A DNA stretch of 33,665 nt from Spartobacteria bacterium. Its GTDB lineage: Bacteria; Verrucomicrobiota; Verrucomicrobiia; Chthoniobacterales; UBA10450. Within the stretch, counting starts at the first letter, position 1; every line of letters starts with the position of its first letter. The notes beneath the pieces were generated by a model, which was not told the DNA's origin, made no database searches, and saw only the letters and a program-made list of their open reading frames with translations. The DNA lies in the NCBI GenBank assembly GCA_003169695.1, contig PNAS01000011.1, forward strand, positions 1 to 33,665, read 5' to 3'. Made by a program: the position numbers and the translations under genes. Below, one piece after another: positions 1 to 7,922 of the stretch.

Positions 1-1209
1 TTGAATCTGCGATTTAATTTGTTGGGCGCAATTCTCATCGTCGCCTTCGGGTTTCTGTTTGTGACCGTTTCATCGCGCCTGACCGGCGAAATCGGCTCAT
101 CGTCCTGTCCGACCTCAGGCATGATGATCGCGACGCTGTTGCTGACTTGTCTCATCTTTCTCGTCATCGGTTGGACGGCGCCGCCCTACTTTGTCACCGC
201 GCTCTCCATCGGCGGCATCGTCTGCATCGCGTCGTCGAACGGCGGAACAATTTCGCAGGATCTAAAGACCGGTTTCCTCGTCGGCTCGACTCCGAAGTCT
301 CAACAAATCGCGATCCTGATCGGCACGCTCGCGTCCGCCATTATCCTCGGTCCGATCCTAATGCAACTGAATCAGTCCGGCACGGTTTACGTTCCGGTCG
401 CCGGTAACCAAGATTTCGCTTTCCCGTCCAGCTTTCGGGCCGATCCGGCCGATTACTTGAAAGACAGCGACGGGCGATGGAAACGCGAACGCTTGTCCGG
501 CGCGCAAGCGGGCGCCGATCCTAACGATTACTTCGTCTACCACAAAACCAACACCGACAACGGACCCGCGGGTCGTTATCTCGCGAACAACGACGGCGTG
601 CCGGTTTACCTCGCCGATCCCGGCATCAACGGCGTCTACAACAAACGGCCCGACGGCTCGAGCGTCCAGAAATTCACCGCGCCGAAAGCGACCCTCGTCT
701 CCTACATCATCAAGGGAATCCTCGGCGGACAATTGCCGTGGGGCCTGGTTTTGTTAGGCGTATTCATTGCGATTGTGCTCGAGCTTTCCGGAGTTTCCGC
801 GCTCGCGTTCGCGGTCGGCGTTTACCTTCCCATCTCCAGTTCCGCGCCGATTTACGTGGGCGGCATGGTGCGTTGGCTCGTGGACAAATACACCCGGCGC
901 AAACACGCCGGCGCGCAACTGACGGAAGATCAACTCGTGGCTGAAGGCGACAAGAGCAACGGCGTGCTTCTCGCATCAGGCTACATCGCGGGTGGCACGC
1001 TGGCAGGTGTGCTTTTCGCTTTTCTCGCCATCCCGATGAAGGACCGGCTCGATGGCTTCGAGAAGTGGGCCACGGCCCACAACCCATTCTTCGACGGTCC
1101 CTCGTCCGATCTCCTCGCGATGCTCCCGTTCGTCGCACTCTGCGTCATGCTCTATCTGGTTGGGCGCGACGTGTTACTGGCCGCGAAGGCCAAACGCGCC
1201 CGAAGCTAG
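1..1209 (+). CDS. OPT family oligopeptide transporter, C-terminal part
   Basis: Membrane transporter of the OPT (oligopeptide transporter) superfamily, which imports peptides or metal chelates across the inner membrane using the proton gradient. The reading frame is open at the first base of the window, so the N-terminus is missing; bacterial OPT proteins are usually about 600-700 residues and 402 are seen here. Several hydrophobic segments are visible: around residues 5-25, 42-60, 62-78 and 102-120, then after 230, with the last near 375-395. The stretch GEIGSSSCPTSGM (residues 29-41) resembles a conserved loop of the family. A polar loop at about 130-225 separates the two membrane blocks. 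The stop is a TAG at 1207-1209. The family call is by recall of sequence pattern; the substrate cannot be told. The TTG at position 1 should not be taken as a start codon. Confidence 0.85.
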   Translation: MNLRFNLLGAILIVAFGFLFVTVSSRLTGEIGSSSCPTSGMMIATLLLTCLIFLVIGWTAPPYFVTALSIGGIVCIASSNGGTISQDLKTGFLVGSTPKSQQIAILIGTLASAIILGPILMQLNQSGTVYVPVAGNQDFAFPSSFRADPADYLKDSDGRWKRERLSGAQAGADPNDYFVYHKTNTDNGPAGRYLANNDGVPVYLADPGINGVYNKRPDGSSVQKFTAPKATLVSYIIKGILGGQLPWGLVLLGVFIAIVLELSGVSALAFAVGVYLPISSSAPIYVGGMVRWLVDKYTRRKHAGAQLTEDQLVAEGDKSNGVLLASGYIAGGTLAGVLFAFLAIPMKDRLDGFEKWATAHNPFFDGPSSDLLAMLPFVALCVMLYLVGRDVLLAAKAKRARS

Positions 1210-1312
1210 CAAAGTTATTGGAGAGCAAGCGCATCCGCCTGCCTTGTGCGCAGGATGGCAAGCGACGCTACAAAAGCTCGCGATTACGCGCAGGTCTGCG
1301 AATGTTCGGGAT

Positions 1313-1438
1313 ATGGGCGATAAATCACCGAAGACTAAAAATAAACAGGCGGCGCAGAAACAAGCGAAAGCCAACACCGCAGCCAAGCAAAAGAATGACA
1401 ACAAGGCTGCCAAGCAAACAGTAAAGCCGAAGAGGTAG
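1313..1438 (+). CDS. Small lysine-rich protein (41 aa), unknown function
   Basis: The frame begins with ATG at 1313 and encodes 41 residues beginning MGDKSPKTKNKQAAQ and ending VKPKR. Nearly all residues are Lys, Gln, Ala, Asn or Thr. The MGDKSPK(S/T)K start recalls small conserved hypothetical proteins found in many environmental bacteria, which is why I call it a gene despite its size. It is very basic and probably disordered; nucleic-acid or ribosome binding would be a guess. It lies about 100 bases after the OPT transporter on the same strand with no clear Shine-Dalgarno sequence. A longer frame extends upstream to 1052 but overlaps the transporter and looks like a shadow. Confidence 0.55.
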   Translation: MGDKSPKTKNKQAAQKQAKANTAAKQKNDNKAAKQTVKPKR

Positions 1439-1577
1439 GCAGACACGGCGGGAATGGGAACCCCCCAAAAAGACGCGGGCGTCGCGCGGCAAGAAGACCT
1501 GTAGCGGCGGTCGACGCCTGCCCCGAGTCTGGCCGAAGGGACCGTCGTGGCAGGACGGTTTGAGGGAGACTGGGTTG

Positions 1578-1618
1578 TTTGTAGGGCAAGCGTATCGCTT
1601 GCCCCCCTGCTCTACAAA
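1578..1618. repeat. Short palindromic element covering the NYN gene stop
   Basis: TTTGTAG at 1578-1584 and CTACAAA at 1612-1618 enclose a perfect hairpin: GGGCAAGCG (1584-1592), TAT, CGCTTGCCC (1596-1604). It has the same TTGTAGGGC...CTACAA ends as the larger palindromes near 18.9, 22.6, 23.2 and 23.8 kb. The right end supplies the TAG stop codon of the convergent NYN gene (1612-1614, minus strand), so the element may have replaced the original 3' end of that gene. It could also serve as a bidirectional transcription terminator. Confidence 0.6.
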
Positions 1619-2145
1619 GCTTCGAACGTCGCGAACAACGGCGTCAAATCGATCACTTGATTCGCCGCGGCTTTCAACGCGCTGCCAAGATTTTGCGCCA
1701 CCGAGGCCACCTCGACGCGAATCCCGCGCCGCCTCAACTGCAGAGCCAGGTAAGCGAAATCTGCATCACCCGTCACGAGAATGATAACGTCGGGCCGCAT
1801 CTGAGTGGAAAGCTCGACCGCATCGATCGCCATCATCACGTCCACGTTCGCCTTGTAGTGGCCCTCCTCAGTGGGCGAGCCATCTTTCGTTACCGCCAGG
1901 AATCCATTGGAACGAAGCCAATGGACAAATTTGTTTTTCTTATCCCGCTCCTCTTGCCAGACCTGGATCGCGGGCGGAAGTCCGGCATAGACCACCATCT
2001 CGATTAGTTTCCGCCCGGTCTTCCCACCGGTCAGAAAGTCGCGGAGTTTCAGCCAATCCAAGCCTCGTCCCTGGGTTCGGACTGAGCTGACTACATTGGA
2101 TTCATCGACCAGCACCAGCACTCGTCCCCCGTCACTCTTCGTCAT
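1612..2145 (-). CDS. NYN domain protein (LabA/DUF88-like, PIN-fold ribonuclease)
   Basis: A 177-residue protein of the NYN family, PIN-like metal-dependent RNases that process or degrade RNA. The acidic metal-binding positions expected of the fold are visible: D14 and N17 in VLVDESN, D102 in KANVDVMMAID, and D127/D129 in VTGDADF. The family's typical order (VDxxN; a KGxVD-like segment, here KANVD; (S/T)GDxDF) is kept, so the enzyme is probably active. The C-terminal end LKAAANQVIDLTPLF also fits LabA-type proteins. Its ATG overlaps the stop of the 56-aa gene upstream in an ATGA arrangement, so the two should be translationally coupled. The RNA target is unknown. Confidence 0.88.
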   Translation of the reverse strand: MTKSDGGRVLVLVDESNVVSSVRTQGRGLDWLKLRDFLTGGKTGRKLIEMVVYAGLPPAIQVWQEERDKKNKFVHWLRSNGFLAVTKDGSPTEEGHYKANVDVMMAIDAVELSTQMRPDVIILVTGDADFAYLALQLRRRGIRVEVASVAQNLGSALKAAANQVIDLTPLFATFEAL

Positions 2146-2312
2146 CCTTCATCCTTCGTCTCTTCGCTAGCGGCGTCAGGCTCCGCCGCACCGGCGTCCT
2201 CTGAGGTCGGATTTTCTTTCGCCTGTAATTTGCGGAGCCGTTTCTCTTCCTTCTTTGCTTTCTTTGCCAGGTCTTTCCTGCGCTTCTCACCCGAATAATT
2301 TGGTTTTGCCAT
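2142..2312 (-). CDS. Small basic/charged protein (56 aa) coupled to the NYN gene
   Basis: ATG at 2312-2310 (minus strand) is preceded by the Shine-Dalgarno-like AGAGGA about six bases upstream. The product starts MAKPNYSGEKRRKDLAKKAK, with a Lys/Arg/Glu-rich helix to about residue 33 and an acidic, Ala-rich tail ending KDEG. The MxKPNYxxEKRxKxxAKKxKxEEKRxRK pattern is one I recall from widespread small hypothetical proteins in Proteobacteria and other phyla, whose function is not known. The TGA stop shares bases with the ATG of the NYN RNase gene (ATGA), indicating one operon with coupled translation. A role alongside the RNase, for example in RNA binding, is inference. Confidence 0.72.
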   Translation of the reverse strand: MAKPNYSGEKRRKDLAKKAKKEEKRLRKLQAKENPTSEDAGAAEPDAASEETKDEG

Positions 2313-2455
2313 CAGTAATCCTCTTTTAAGGGTTTTTCTTCATCGCCAGCCTCTACAACGCCCGCGGTTAGGGCAAGCACGCAGTGACATTTGTCTCGTC
2401 GTCGGTCCTCGGAATGCCTGAGGTGCTTGAGATCGTTCAGTTCCGATTTGCGAAT

Positions 2456-4099
2456 TCATTTCGACGACTTGGAAGACCACCGTCCGAGAACGTCAGGCGA
2501 GCCCTGACTACGAATGCCGTTGTCATTCAGGATGTCGTCAGTTGCGGCAAGCATCTCCGCCCGGGGAAAAACGAGGCGCTCAGCAGGGTGGAGGCCGGCA
2601 AACTCAATCGCGATAAATTGATCCGCGCAGTCCCGAAGAACTTCGACAAGGTGCGGCAGATTTTTGATCGCCTGGCCGTTAATTGCCTTTACCACCTGAC
2701 CAACATGCGGTGAGTAGCCCTTGGCAAGCTTGTGCGGAAAGAAGGGTGATGAGATCACGACCAATCGCTCCCCGTCAAAAGCCTGCTTGTCTCCGCTCCG
2801 GGTTACCAATGGGTTACCAAAATAGCTAAAGGTCATCAGCCATTCCATTCCGTTCTTTTCTCTGGACACGCCGCCAAGAAACTCGGACGTCGCTTCTGAA
2901 AAAACCAGCGGCCCATATATAAAGTAGGATGGGTAAGCGCCGGCCAGAGGCGGAATCACCGCCGGATAATTTGCGGGGACAGGGAGTTCAATCTTTAGTT
3001 CCTGCCCAGCACGAATGACGGTCAATGGGACCTTTCCGTTCGTCGCTATTTTTTGGACAAGATAGGCGAAACGAACTCGTAGGTTAGCCCCGATTTTCAC
3101 CATCCCTTCGTCATCGACAGGAGTATCACCAATCCGGGTGATCACGTCCCATGGTTTTGCTCGATAAGCAGGATCATTCCGCATGGGCGTGTGCAGGACC
3201 ATGCCCTCGACCGACTTGTCGAGCTTGAGAAAGGAACGGAGCGCATCATTTTCCAATGTTTGCATTTCCTCGTACATGGCCGGTTTGCCATCATAGTGTC
3301 CGTCTGAAACGTCCTGTAGAAACAGGTCGATTTCTTCGCAAGGAATTATGTAACCGATGTTCTCCGCCGACCCACCAAGCCGACTGAAAGCCAACCCGAC
3401 CATTTTGTCGTCTACGACCGCTGGTCCACCACTGTTGCCGGCATTGATGGCAGCATCGATTTGGATGCGCAGACCGGAGGTTGGAAAATTGTAGGTGGCG
3501 AACTCTATTCTGGAAATGATGCCCTTAGTGATAGAGAGGCTGGTCCCACCGGTGGGATATCCATAAACCATAACGGAGTCTTTGATTCCCGGCAGCACCC
3601 GGGCTTCCGCAAGCGGCCGATGCGTATCAAAGAACTTTTCATCGTCCAGCTTCAGGACCGCGAGATCGATCCCGGGCGCGATGGCCTCTATGGAAGCCGA
3701 CAGCTTGTCACCTGCCTGGTTCGCTTGAATCTGTACTTGGCTCGCATAGAGAACAACGTGCGCATTCGTCAGGATACGCCGGCCGGAGATAACGACACCG
3801 CTTCCAGTAAGTTCCGTGGCCGCTTGCTTCGTCCATGGTTTGTAAGGATCGGGGTAACGGGCCGTAGAAAAAACTTTAACCACCGACCCTTCCACGGCGC
3901 TAGACGGTGTTTCAGCCGGGGTAGAGGAGGGAGTGGTCTGTGAAGGAAGTGCGGGTGAAGGATCATGCAGACTCAGACTAAGGCCGAACGCTGACGCCGA
4001 CGGCAGTGGCTCGGCCACCTGTGCGGGCAAAAGACCGGAGGTGCACAGCGAAGAACTCGCCAGAAGCGCGAGCGTTGTAAGCAAATGAAGAGTTTTCAT
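2456..4099 (-). CDS. Secreted HtrA/Deg-like trypsin-fold serine protease with PDZ regions
   Basis: A 547-residue S1C-type serine protease. Residues 1-27 form a signal peptide, followed by a Pro/Ser/Thr-rich linker to about residue 70, so the enzyme probably acts in the periplasm. The catalytic triad is visible: H114 in LTNAHVV, D145 in GIDLAVLKLD, and S223 in NAGNSGGPAV. A PDZ-like region follows at about 285-375, and a second at about 455-520 (GQVVKAINGQAIKNLPHLVE). This architecture (protease, PDZ, a further domain, PDZ) is closer to plant-type Deg9/Deg10-like proteases than to E. coli DegP. There is no obvious Shine-Dalgarno before the ATG. It stands alone, 30 bases after the DsbA-fold gene on the same strand, so it may be co-transcribed with that gene. 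The expected job is degradation of misfolded envelope proteins. Confidence 0.88.
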   Translation of the reverse strand: MKTLHLLTTLALLASSSLCTSGLLPAQVAEPLPSASAFGLSLSLHDPSPALPSQTTPSSTPAETPSSAVEGSVVKVFSTARYPDPYKPWTKQAATELTGSGVVISGRRILTNAHVVLYASQVQIQANQAGDKLSASIEAIAPGIDLAVLKLDDEKFFDTHRPLAEARVLPGIKDSVMVYGYPTGGTSLSITKGIISRIEFATYNFPTSGLRIQIDAAINAGNSGGPAVVDDKMVGLAFSRLGGSAENIGYIIPCEEIDLFLQDVSDGHYDGKPAMYEEMQTLENDALRSFLKLDKSVEGMVLHTPMRNDPAYRAKPWDVITRIGDTPVDDEGMVKIGANLRVRFAYLVQKIATNGKVPLTVIRAGQELKIELPVPANYPAVIPPLAGAYPSYFIYGPLVFSEATSEFLGGVSREKNGMEWLMTFSYFGNPLVTRSGDKQAFDGERLVVISSPFFPHKLAKGYSPHVGQVVKAINGQAIKNLPHLVEVLRDCADQFIAIEFAGLHPAERLVFPRAEMLAATDDILNDNGIRSQGSPDVLGRWSSKSSK

Positions 4100-4129
4100 G
4101 TTTGGGTCACAGAGTCTTTCCGCATGGAG

Positions 4130-4789
4130 CTACGACGAGGGTGGCATGCCAAAATGGGCCGCGTGGCTTTCGTAAGCGGCGATATCCTCCAGCATCGCGT
4201 CCACCACAGCCACGAGCGGAGGCAGCTTGGCGAAGCCGGAAAACACGGCCCGATCACCGATTTCACTGTCGATCACAAAAGTCGGCCGTTGCGTGACTTT
4301 CAGTTCGTGAAAGTCGGCGGTGCTCGCTCGCACGCGCGCTTCGACCGCCGGCGCACGCGCGTGTTCCAGCAATTTCCCGTGGTCTAATCCGCCCGCTTGC
4401 GCGCCAATTTCGGCGGCGACCTCCCATTTGTCGGCGGCCTTCCCGTCGCGCAGGACGGCGGTTGCCAGCGCCAGCCTTACGCGATCATCTGCCACTCCCA
4501 GGTCTCTGGCTGCTTCCGCGACGAAATTTCGCACCGGATATTCCGTCGCACCGGGCTCGAGCCACTCCGTCCTTAACATGAATGGCGAGCGCATCATCAT
4601 CCCGCTCCGCCGGTAAAACCATCCCAATTGCTCTCGTGAGGTCGGAAGGCTCGCCGCGTCCATCAGCGCGATCTTCCAGTCAAAATCCACGCGCCCATTG
4701 TAACGCTCCTTCAACGCGGCCCACGCAGGCTCCGCCAGAAAACACCAGGAAGAGGCGACATCGAGGTAATAGGTAATCTTAAGCTTCAT
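4130..4789 (-). CDS. DsbA/FrnE-fold thioredoxin-like oxidoreductase lacking the first active-site Cys
   Basis: A 219-residue DSBA-fold protein. I choose ATG 4789-4787, reading MKLKITYYLDVASSWC, because GGAGGT lies 12 bases upstream and the family signature begins at once; the longer frame to 4942 adds 51 basic residues that do not fit the family. The site that is CPWC in FrnE-like proteins reads SSWC (residues 13-16), so only the second Cys remains. The cis-proline loop TQRPTF (P169) is kept. Loss of one Cys would prevent ordinary disulfide oxidation; such members may act as glutathione-dependent isomerases, like 2-hydroxychromene-2-carboxylate isomerase, which has Ser in this position. No signal peptide is seen, so it is cytoplasmic. 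It follows the cupin gene by 74 bases on the same strand. Confidence 0.82.
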   Translation of the reverse strand: MKLKITYYLDVASSWCFLAEPAWAALKERYNGRVDFDWKIALMDAASLPTSREQLGWFYRRSGMMMRSPFMLRTEWLEPGATEYPVRNFVAEAARDLGVADDRVRLALATAVLRDGKAADKWEVAAEIGAQAGGLDHGKLLEHARAPAVEARVRASTADFHELKVTQRPTFVIDSEIGDRAVFSGFAKLPPLVAVVDAMLEDIAAYESHAAHFGMPPSS

Positions 4790-4863
4790 AGAGTAGAATC
4801 GACCTCCGCCAAAGGCGCGTAGTGCACAGACGAATGAGAAGTAGACTGCATTCCGGACGACCC

Positions 4864-5349
4864 TTACTCTTCGCCATCGTAGTAGTCGGCTATTCCTCCC
4901 TTTACGATCGCTTCTTCGCAGCCTTCCAGCTGGACCGCCCATTTGCCACTATCTGGATAGTAACAAGTATCACCACGTGGATTATCGGCGACAACATAGT
5001 AGGCAAAGTCTTCGTCACCGGCGTTCGTGAGCTGATGGGCGTCGCCCGGCCCGAAAAAGAAGGCATCGCCCGCGCTCACTTCGGTTGTTCCGCTCTTGTC
5101 TCGAATGCTCCCGCGGCCGGAGACCACGAGATAAAGCTCTGACTCGGCTCCGTGCGAGTGATACGGACAATACGACTTGCCCTTCGGGATCCGCACCGTC
5201 GCGAGATCGAACGGATGCCGTTTCACCAGGTCTAGTGACTCACGATCGCGTCCCAGCGCGATCGACACATCCTTGACAAATTTATGAAATTTCCCCTGGG
5301 GCGATCTCCGTTCCTGCTCCTCAACATCTTTCAAATTGACTTTGTGCAT
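4864..5349 (-). CDS. Cupin domain protein
   Basis: A 161-residue single-domain cupin. The start MHKVNLKDVE at 5349 is preferred over an in-frame ATG 45 bases upstream because the extra N-terminal segment is basic and unlike the family; neither has a good Shine-Dalgarno. The metal-binding pattern of cupin motif 1 is present (H64, H66, E71 in YHSHGAESELYLV, then the G(R)G turn), and motif 2 carries H105 in PGDAHQLTNAG. It therefore probably binds one metal ion. The conserved C-terminus DNPRGDTCYYPDSGKWAVQL is typical of a cupin group without a settled substrate. It leads a likely two-gene operon with the DsbA-fold gene downstream. A sugar or small-molecule isomerase/dioxygenase or a ligand sensor are all possible. 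Confidence 0.85.
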   Translation of the reverse strand: MHKVNLKDVEEQERRSPQGKFHKFVKDVSIALGRDRESLDLVKRHPFDLATVRIPKGKSYCPYHSHGAESELYLVVSGRGSIRDKSGTTEVSAGDAFFFGPGDAHQLTNAGDEDFAYYVVADNPRGDTCYYPDSGKWAVQLEGCEEAIVKGGIADYYDGEE

Positions 5350-5483
5350 ATGAGCAACATTTCTATCACGGCGATGGACGCTGGGCAAAGTCAAATAGCC
5401 TCGAATGAGCCTCCTGTTTTCTTAGCCGGAGGCGGATGCTTCCACGCCAGGAGTCACCGCTGAGGAATTTTACGCCGGAAAAG

Positions 5484-5801
5484 CTACGCTTCCGCGTGCT
5501 GTGGCTCGCCGGCGGGCGCCGTCCCAGCTCTCTTAGCGGCCCATCTTGCTTTCATCAGAGCAGACAGCTTGTCGCGGCCTGCAGGTGTTAATCCGCTTCT
5601 CCTCTTCACTACGGGCGTGGGAGTCCTGGCAGCCTTAGAAACCTCCTCAACCCGGACGGGAGACTTTACTTTAGCCGGTGCAGACTCCGCTCTTAGCGCT
5701 GTCTCAATTTTGCGTTTTAATTTGGCGAGCTTTCTCGCGTCCTTTTGAAGGCTGGCCTCCAGTCGCAGAAGTTTTTTGTTGAGGCTTTTTAGCTTAATCA
5801 T
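5484..5801 (-). CDS. Basic protein with N-terminal coiled coil, unknown function
   Basis: A 105-residue, strongly basic protein, preceded by AGGAG about ten bases before the ATG, which supports the start. Residues 1-40 (KLKSLNKKLLRLEASLQKDA and on) form a Leu/Lys coiled coil. Residues 41-67 are a Pro/Val-rich linker, and residues 68-92 contain LTPAGRDKLSALMKARWAAK. This last motif, (S/T)PxGRxxLxxxMKxRWAxK, recurs at the C-terminus of many small bacterial proteins that look like nucleic-acid binders. DNA binding with dimerisation through the coiled coil is my inference. The gene stands alone. Confidence 0.68.
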   Translation of the reverse strand: MIKLKSLNKKLLRLEASLQKDARKLAKLKRKIETALRAESAPAKVKSPVRVEEVSKAARTPTPVVKRRSGLTPAGRDKLSALMKARWAAKRAGTAPAGEPQHAEA

Positions 5802-6042
5802 AGAGATATACTCCTAGCTCCGTTTTCGTCGCGTCAAATGCCCGACCCGCTGAAGGTAATACTGGAGAAACCCGATGTCACGCCCATTGTTTCACCGCGA
5901 TAAGCCTCGCTCCTACTGAAAGGCAGCGCCCGGCTAGGTCGACAGTCGTCTTGATCTTCGGTTTGGTAGCGGTCAACAGATACGTTGCCATCCAGGGGCC
6001 GCCCCACCACACCCGCGACCCCAGGTTGCGGCGTGTGATATC

Positions 6043-6300
6043 AGTCGCACCAACAGTGGCGCGATGTTCCTGGACAAGGCGCTCAAGCCGGAGTGCCTGC
6101 TGGCGCTCGAGATGAACGGCGAGCCGCTGCCCGCCATCCATGGCGCGCCTTTGCGACTGCGGGTGGAGAACCAGCTCGGCTACAAGATGGTAAAATGGAT
6201 CGAGCGCATCGAGTTCGTCGAATCCGAGAAGCAGCTTGGCAAAGGCGAAGGCGGTTCGGACGAAGACGACGAATACTTCGATCTACTGCCGAACATCTAA
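6043..6300 (+). pseudogene. C-terminal remnant of a molybdopterin (sulfite-oxidase-like) oxidoreductase
   Basis: From about 6043 to the TAA at 6298-6300 the frame encodes AMFLDKALKPECLLALEMNG, then EPLPAIHGAPLRLRV, ENQLGYKMVKWIERIEF, and finally DEYFDLLPNI. This matches the end of sulfite-oxidase/YedY-type molybdopterin enzymes: the LAyeMNGEPLPxxHGxPLRL segment, the GYKxVKWIxxIEF segment and a C-terminus ending in LPNI or similar. The remaining ~200 or more residues that hold the cofactor site are absent, and the in-frame sequence upstream is not homologous. The ATG at 6064 would start inside the domain and is unlikely to be a real start. I read it as a decayed gene end left in place. Only the 3' end survives, so its role cannot be deduced. 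Confidence 0.75.
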
Positions 6301-6418
6301 CGTCGGCGCGATCCACGCACCAGCCATTTGTCCCGGACCGGAACCCGCCACTCGCCTCAATAAAAAAGCAGGGCCGCCCCCATTTGGGTTGGGCGAAAGG
6401 GTCCGGCCAAAGCGAGTA

Positions 6419-7558
6419 TCACAATGCAATTGTGAATGTATCCCTTACGCCAAGCGGAGTATCATTGAAGTCGGTGGAATAATAATCGCAGCTAATTGCT
6501 TTCTTCGTCACTTTAATACGAAGGAAGCCCGGTTCAGTGTCGTTAAAGGCTTCGAGCTTTATATCGGGCCGAGAAGTCTGGAAAGGAGCTGCGATCTTCC
6601 GGCCCGTGGCAGGGTCCTTCGCGACCTTATGCATCGCCCGCAAGGTATCGGCATACCCGCCTGCGCCCGCGACCACATAGGTGATCTTTTTCTTCTTCAT
6701 TTTGCGCGTGAATCGCTGGTAGTTGTGGACATGCCCGGAGAGAACGAGGTTGGGCATCCGGCCCGACATCTTGCCCGCCCGGTCGATAGCATCTCCAATG
6801 TCCCCATATCCCCCGTGAGAGGAATCAAGAGAGTAGGGAGCATGATGAACTGTCACGATGAGCGCGCGGTCGGCCGGAGCATCCTTGAGTTGTTGGGCGA
6901 ACCACCGTTGCTGCTCAAACGTGCCTCGCCCGTCCAGTTGTCCATCCACGTTCGAGTAGAGGCCGATAATTGTTGCGAGCGGAGTGTCGAGTGTCCAATA
7001 GACATACGGCTGCGTCATCGTCGGGCGGTGCTTGAAAATATAGTGCGGACTGGGCGCACAGAAATTCTGGAGGAACCCGAAAAGCGTGGTTTCGTTGTCC
7101 GGCTCATCCCCCGACCGCGTTCGCGTATCGCCGTCGTGATTGCCCGCAATAGCGACAATAGGAGCATCATAATTTTGGTACGGCTCGTAGAATTGCACTG
7201 GATAATCCCGGCTTATTCCGTTGAAATAGACGACGTCTCCCAAGTGATAAAAAAATAGCGGTTCCTCAGCGGGCTTGTGATTTGCGCGACTATCCTCGAT
7301 TTGTTTGACCATCACGGCGGCAAGCCCTTCCTGCGTTTCAGTGCCGTGGATCCCGCCACTGTCACCTACCGCGTGAAAGACCATCGCCTTCGCCTGTGCG
7401 ATCCGGGCATCGGCTCCTGGTAGGATAACGTCGAGCGGAACGCTAAGATTAACGTTGTTAGTGGTAGGCGGCGGAATAAATGCCGGGCTGTGAGGAGGTG
7501 GTGAGACCGGGTCGTTGAAAGGGCGCTTGGGTTTGCTAAGCGGAAGAGGGATTGTCAT
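6419..7558 (-). CDS. Calcineurin-like metallophosphoesterase
   Basis: A 379-residue phosphoesterase of the calcineurin superfamily with its dimetal motifs in order: GDSG (65-68), GD in YHLGDVVYF (107-108), GNHD (139-142), VHHAPY (H238/H239) and GHVHNYQR (275-278). The family cleaves phosphomono- or phosphodiesters using two metal ions; the GHVHNYQR ending resembles purple acid phosphatase-like members. There is no clear signal peptide: residues 1-40 are Pro-rich and look disordered, so location is uncertain. No Shine-Dalgarno is obvious. It is a single-gene unit between a pseudogene and a gap. The substrate is unknown. Confidence 0.85.
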   Translation of the reverse strand: MTIPLPLSKPKRPFNDPVSPPPHSPAFIPPPTTNNVNLSVPLDVILPGADARIAQAKAMVFHAVGDSGGIHGTETQEGLAAVMVKQIEDSRANHKPAEEPLFFYHLGDVVYFNGISRDYPVQFYEPYQNYDAPIVAIAGNHDGDTRTRSGDEPDNETTLFGFLQNFCAPSPHYIFKHRPTMTQPYVYWTLDTPLATIIGLYSNVDGQLDGRGTFEQQRWFAQQLKDAPADRALIVTVHHAPYSLDSSHGGYGDIGDAIDRAGKMSGRMPNLVLSGHVHNYQRFTRKMKKKKITYVVAGAGGYADTLRAMHKVAKDPATGRKIAAPFQTSRPDIKLEAFNDTEPGFLRIKVTKKAISCDYYSTDFNDTPLGVRDTFTIAL

Positions 7559-7922
7559 AGGAGCGAGTGGTTAGTGCAAATGGATCCTTGATCGGACTCG
7601 ATCTGCTTTGGGGGTTTGAACTGCAAGCGCTGGCCGTGCCAGTGCCATTTGTGTTAGGATTTTGTCTCGCAAGACAGCGCCCGTTCAGCTCATCTCCCTC
7701 GATTCCCGTTCTGAGCGAACGTCGTCCGTGAAGGCTCGATGCTGGGATTTGGCCGCCGAAAGGTCAACAAGTTATTTCACGATCCTGGCAAGACCCCGCA
7801 GCATCTGCGGTCCAGCTAGAACCGGCAAACTAAGGCACCGGAGCCGGAAACGTGGAAGCAGGAACAGAGGAAAAGCCAGGCAGCGAGCCGCTCGTGCTCA
7901 AAGGTGGATCGAGCGACGGCAA
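7559..7922. other. Gene-free gap with one end of a GGTGGATCG element
   Basis: About 360 bases without a convincing gene. Open frames here show no family resemblance and no usable ribosome site. The only recognisable item is AAAGGTGGATCGAGCG near 7900-7916, which matches one arm of the palindromic elements at 9067-9160 and 15711-15802 without its partner arm. It is probably a decayed copy. Confidence 0.5.

Noticed and set aside
4790..4942. 51-residue N-terminal extension of the DsbA-fold protein
   Set aside because: Arg-rich, overlaps the cupin gene, and a GGAGGT precedes the internal ATG where the family signature begins.
5878..6141. Minus-strand open frame containing WWGGPWMATYLL
   Set aside because: Overlaps the molybdopterin enzyme remnant, has no ribosome site and I could match it to no family.
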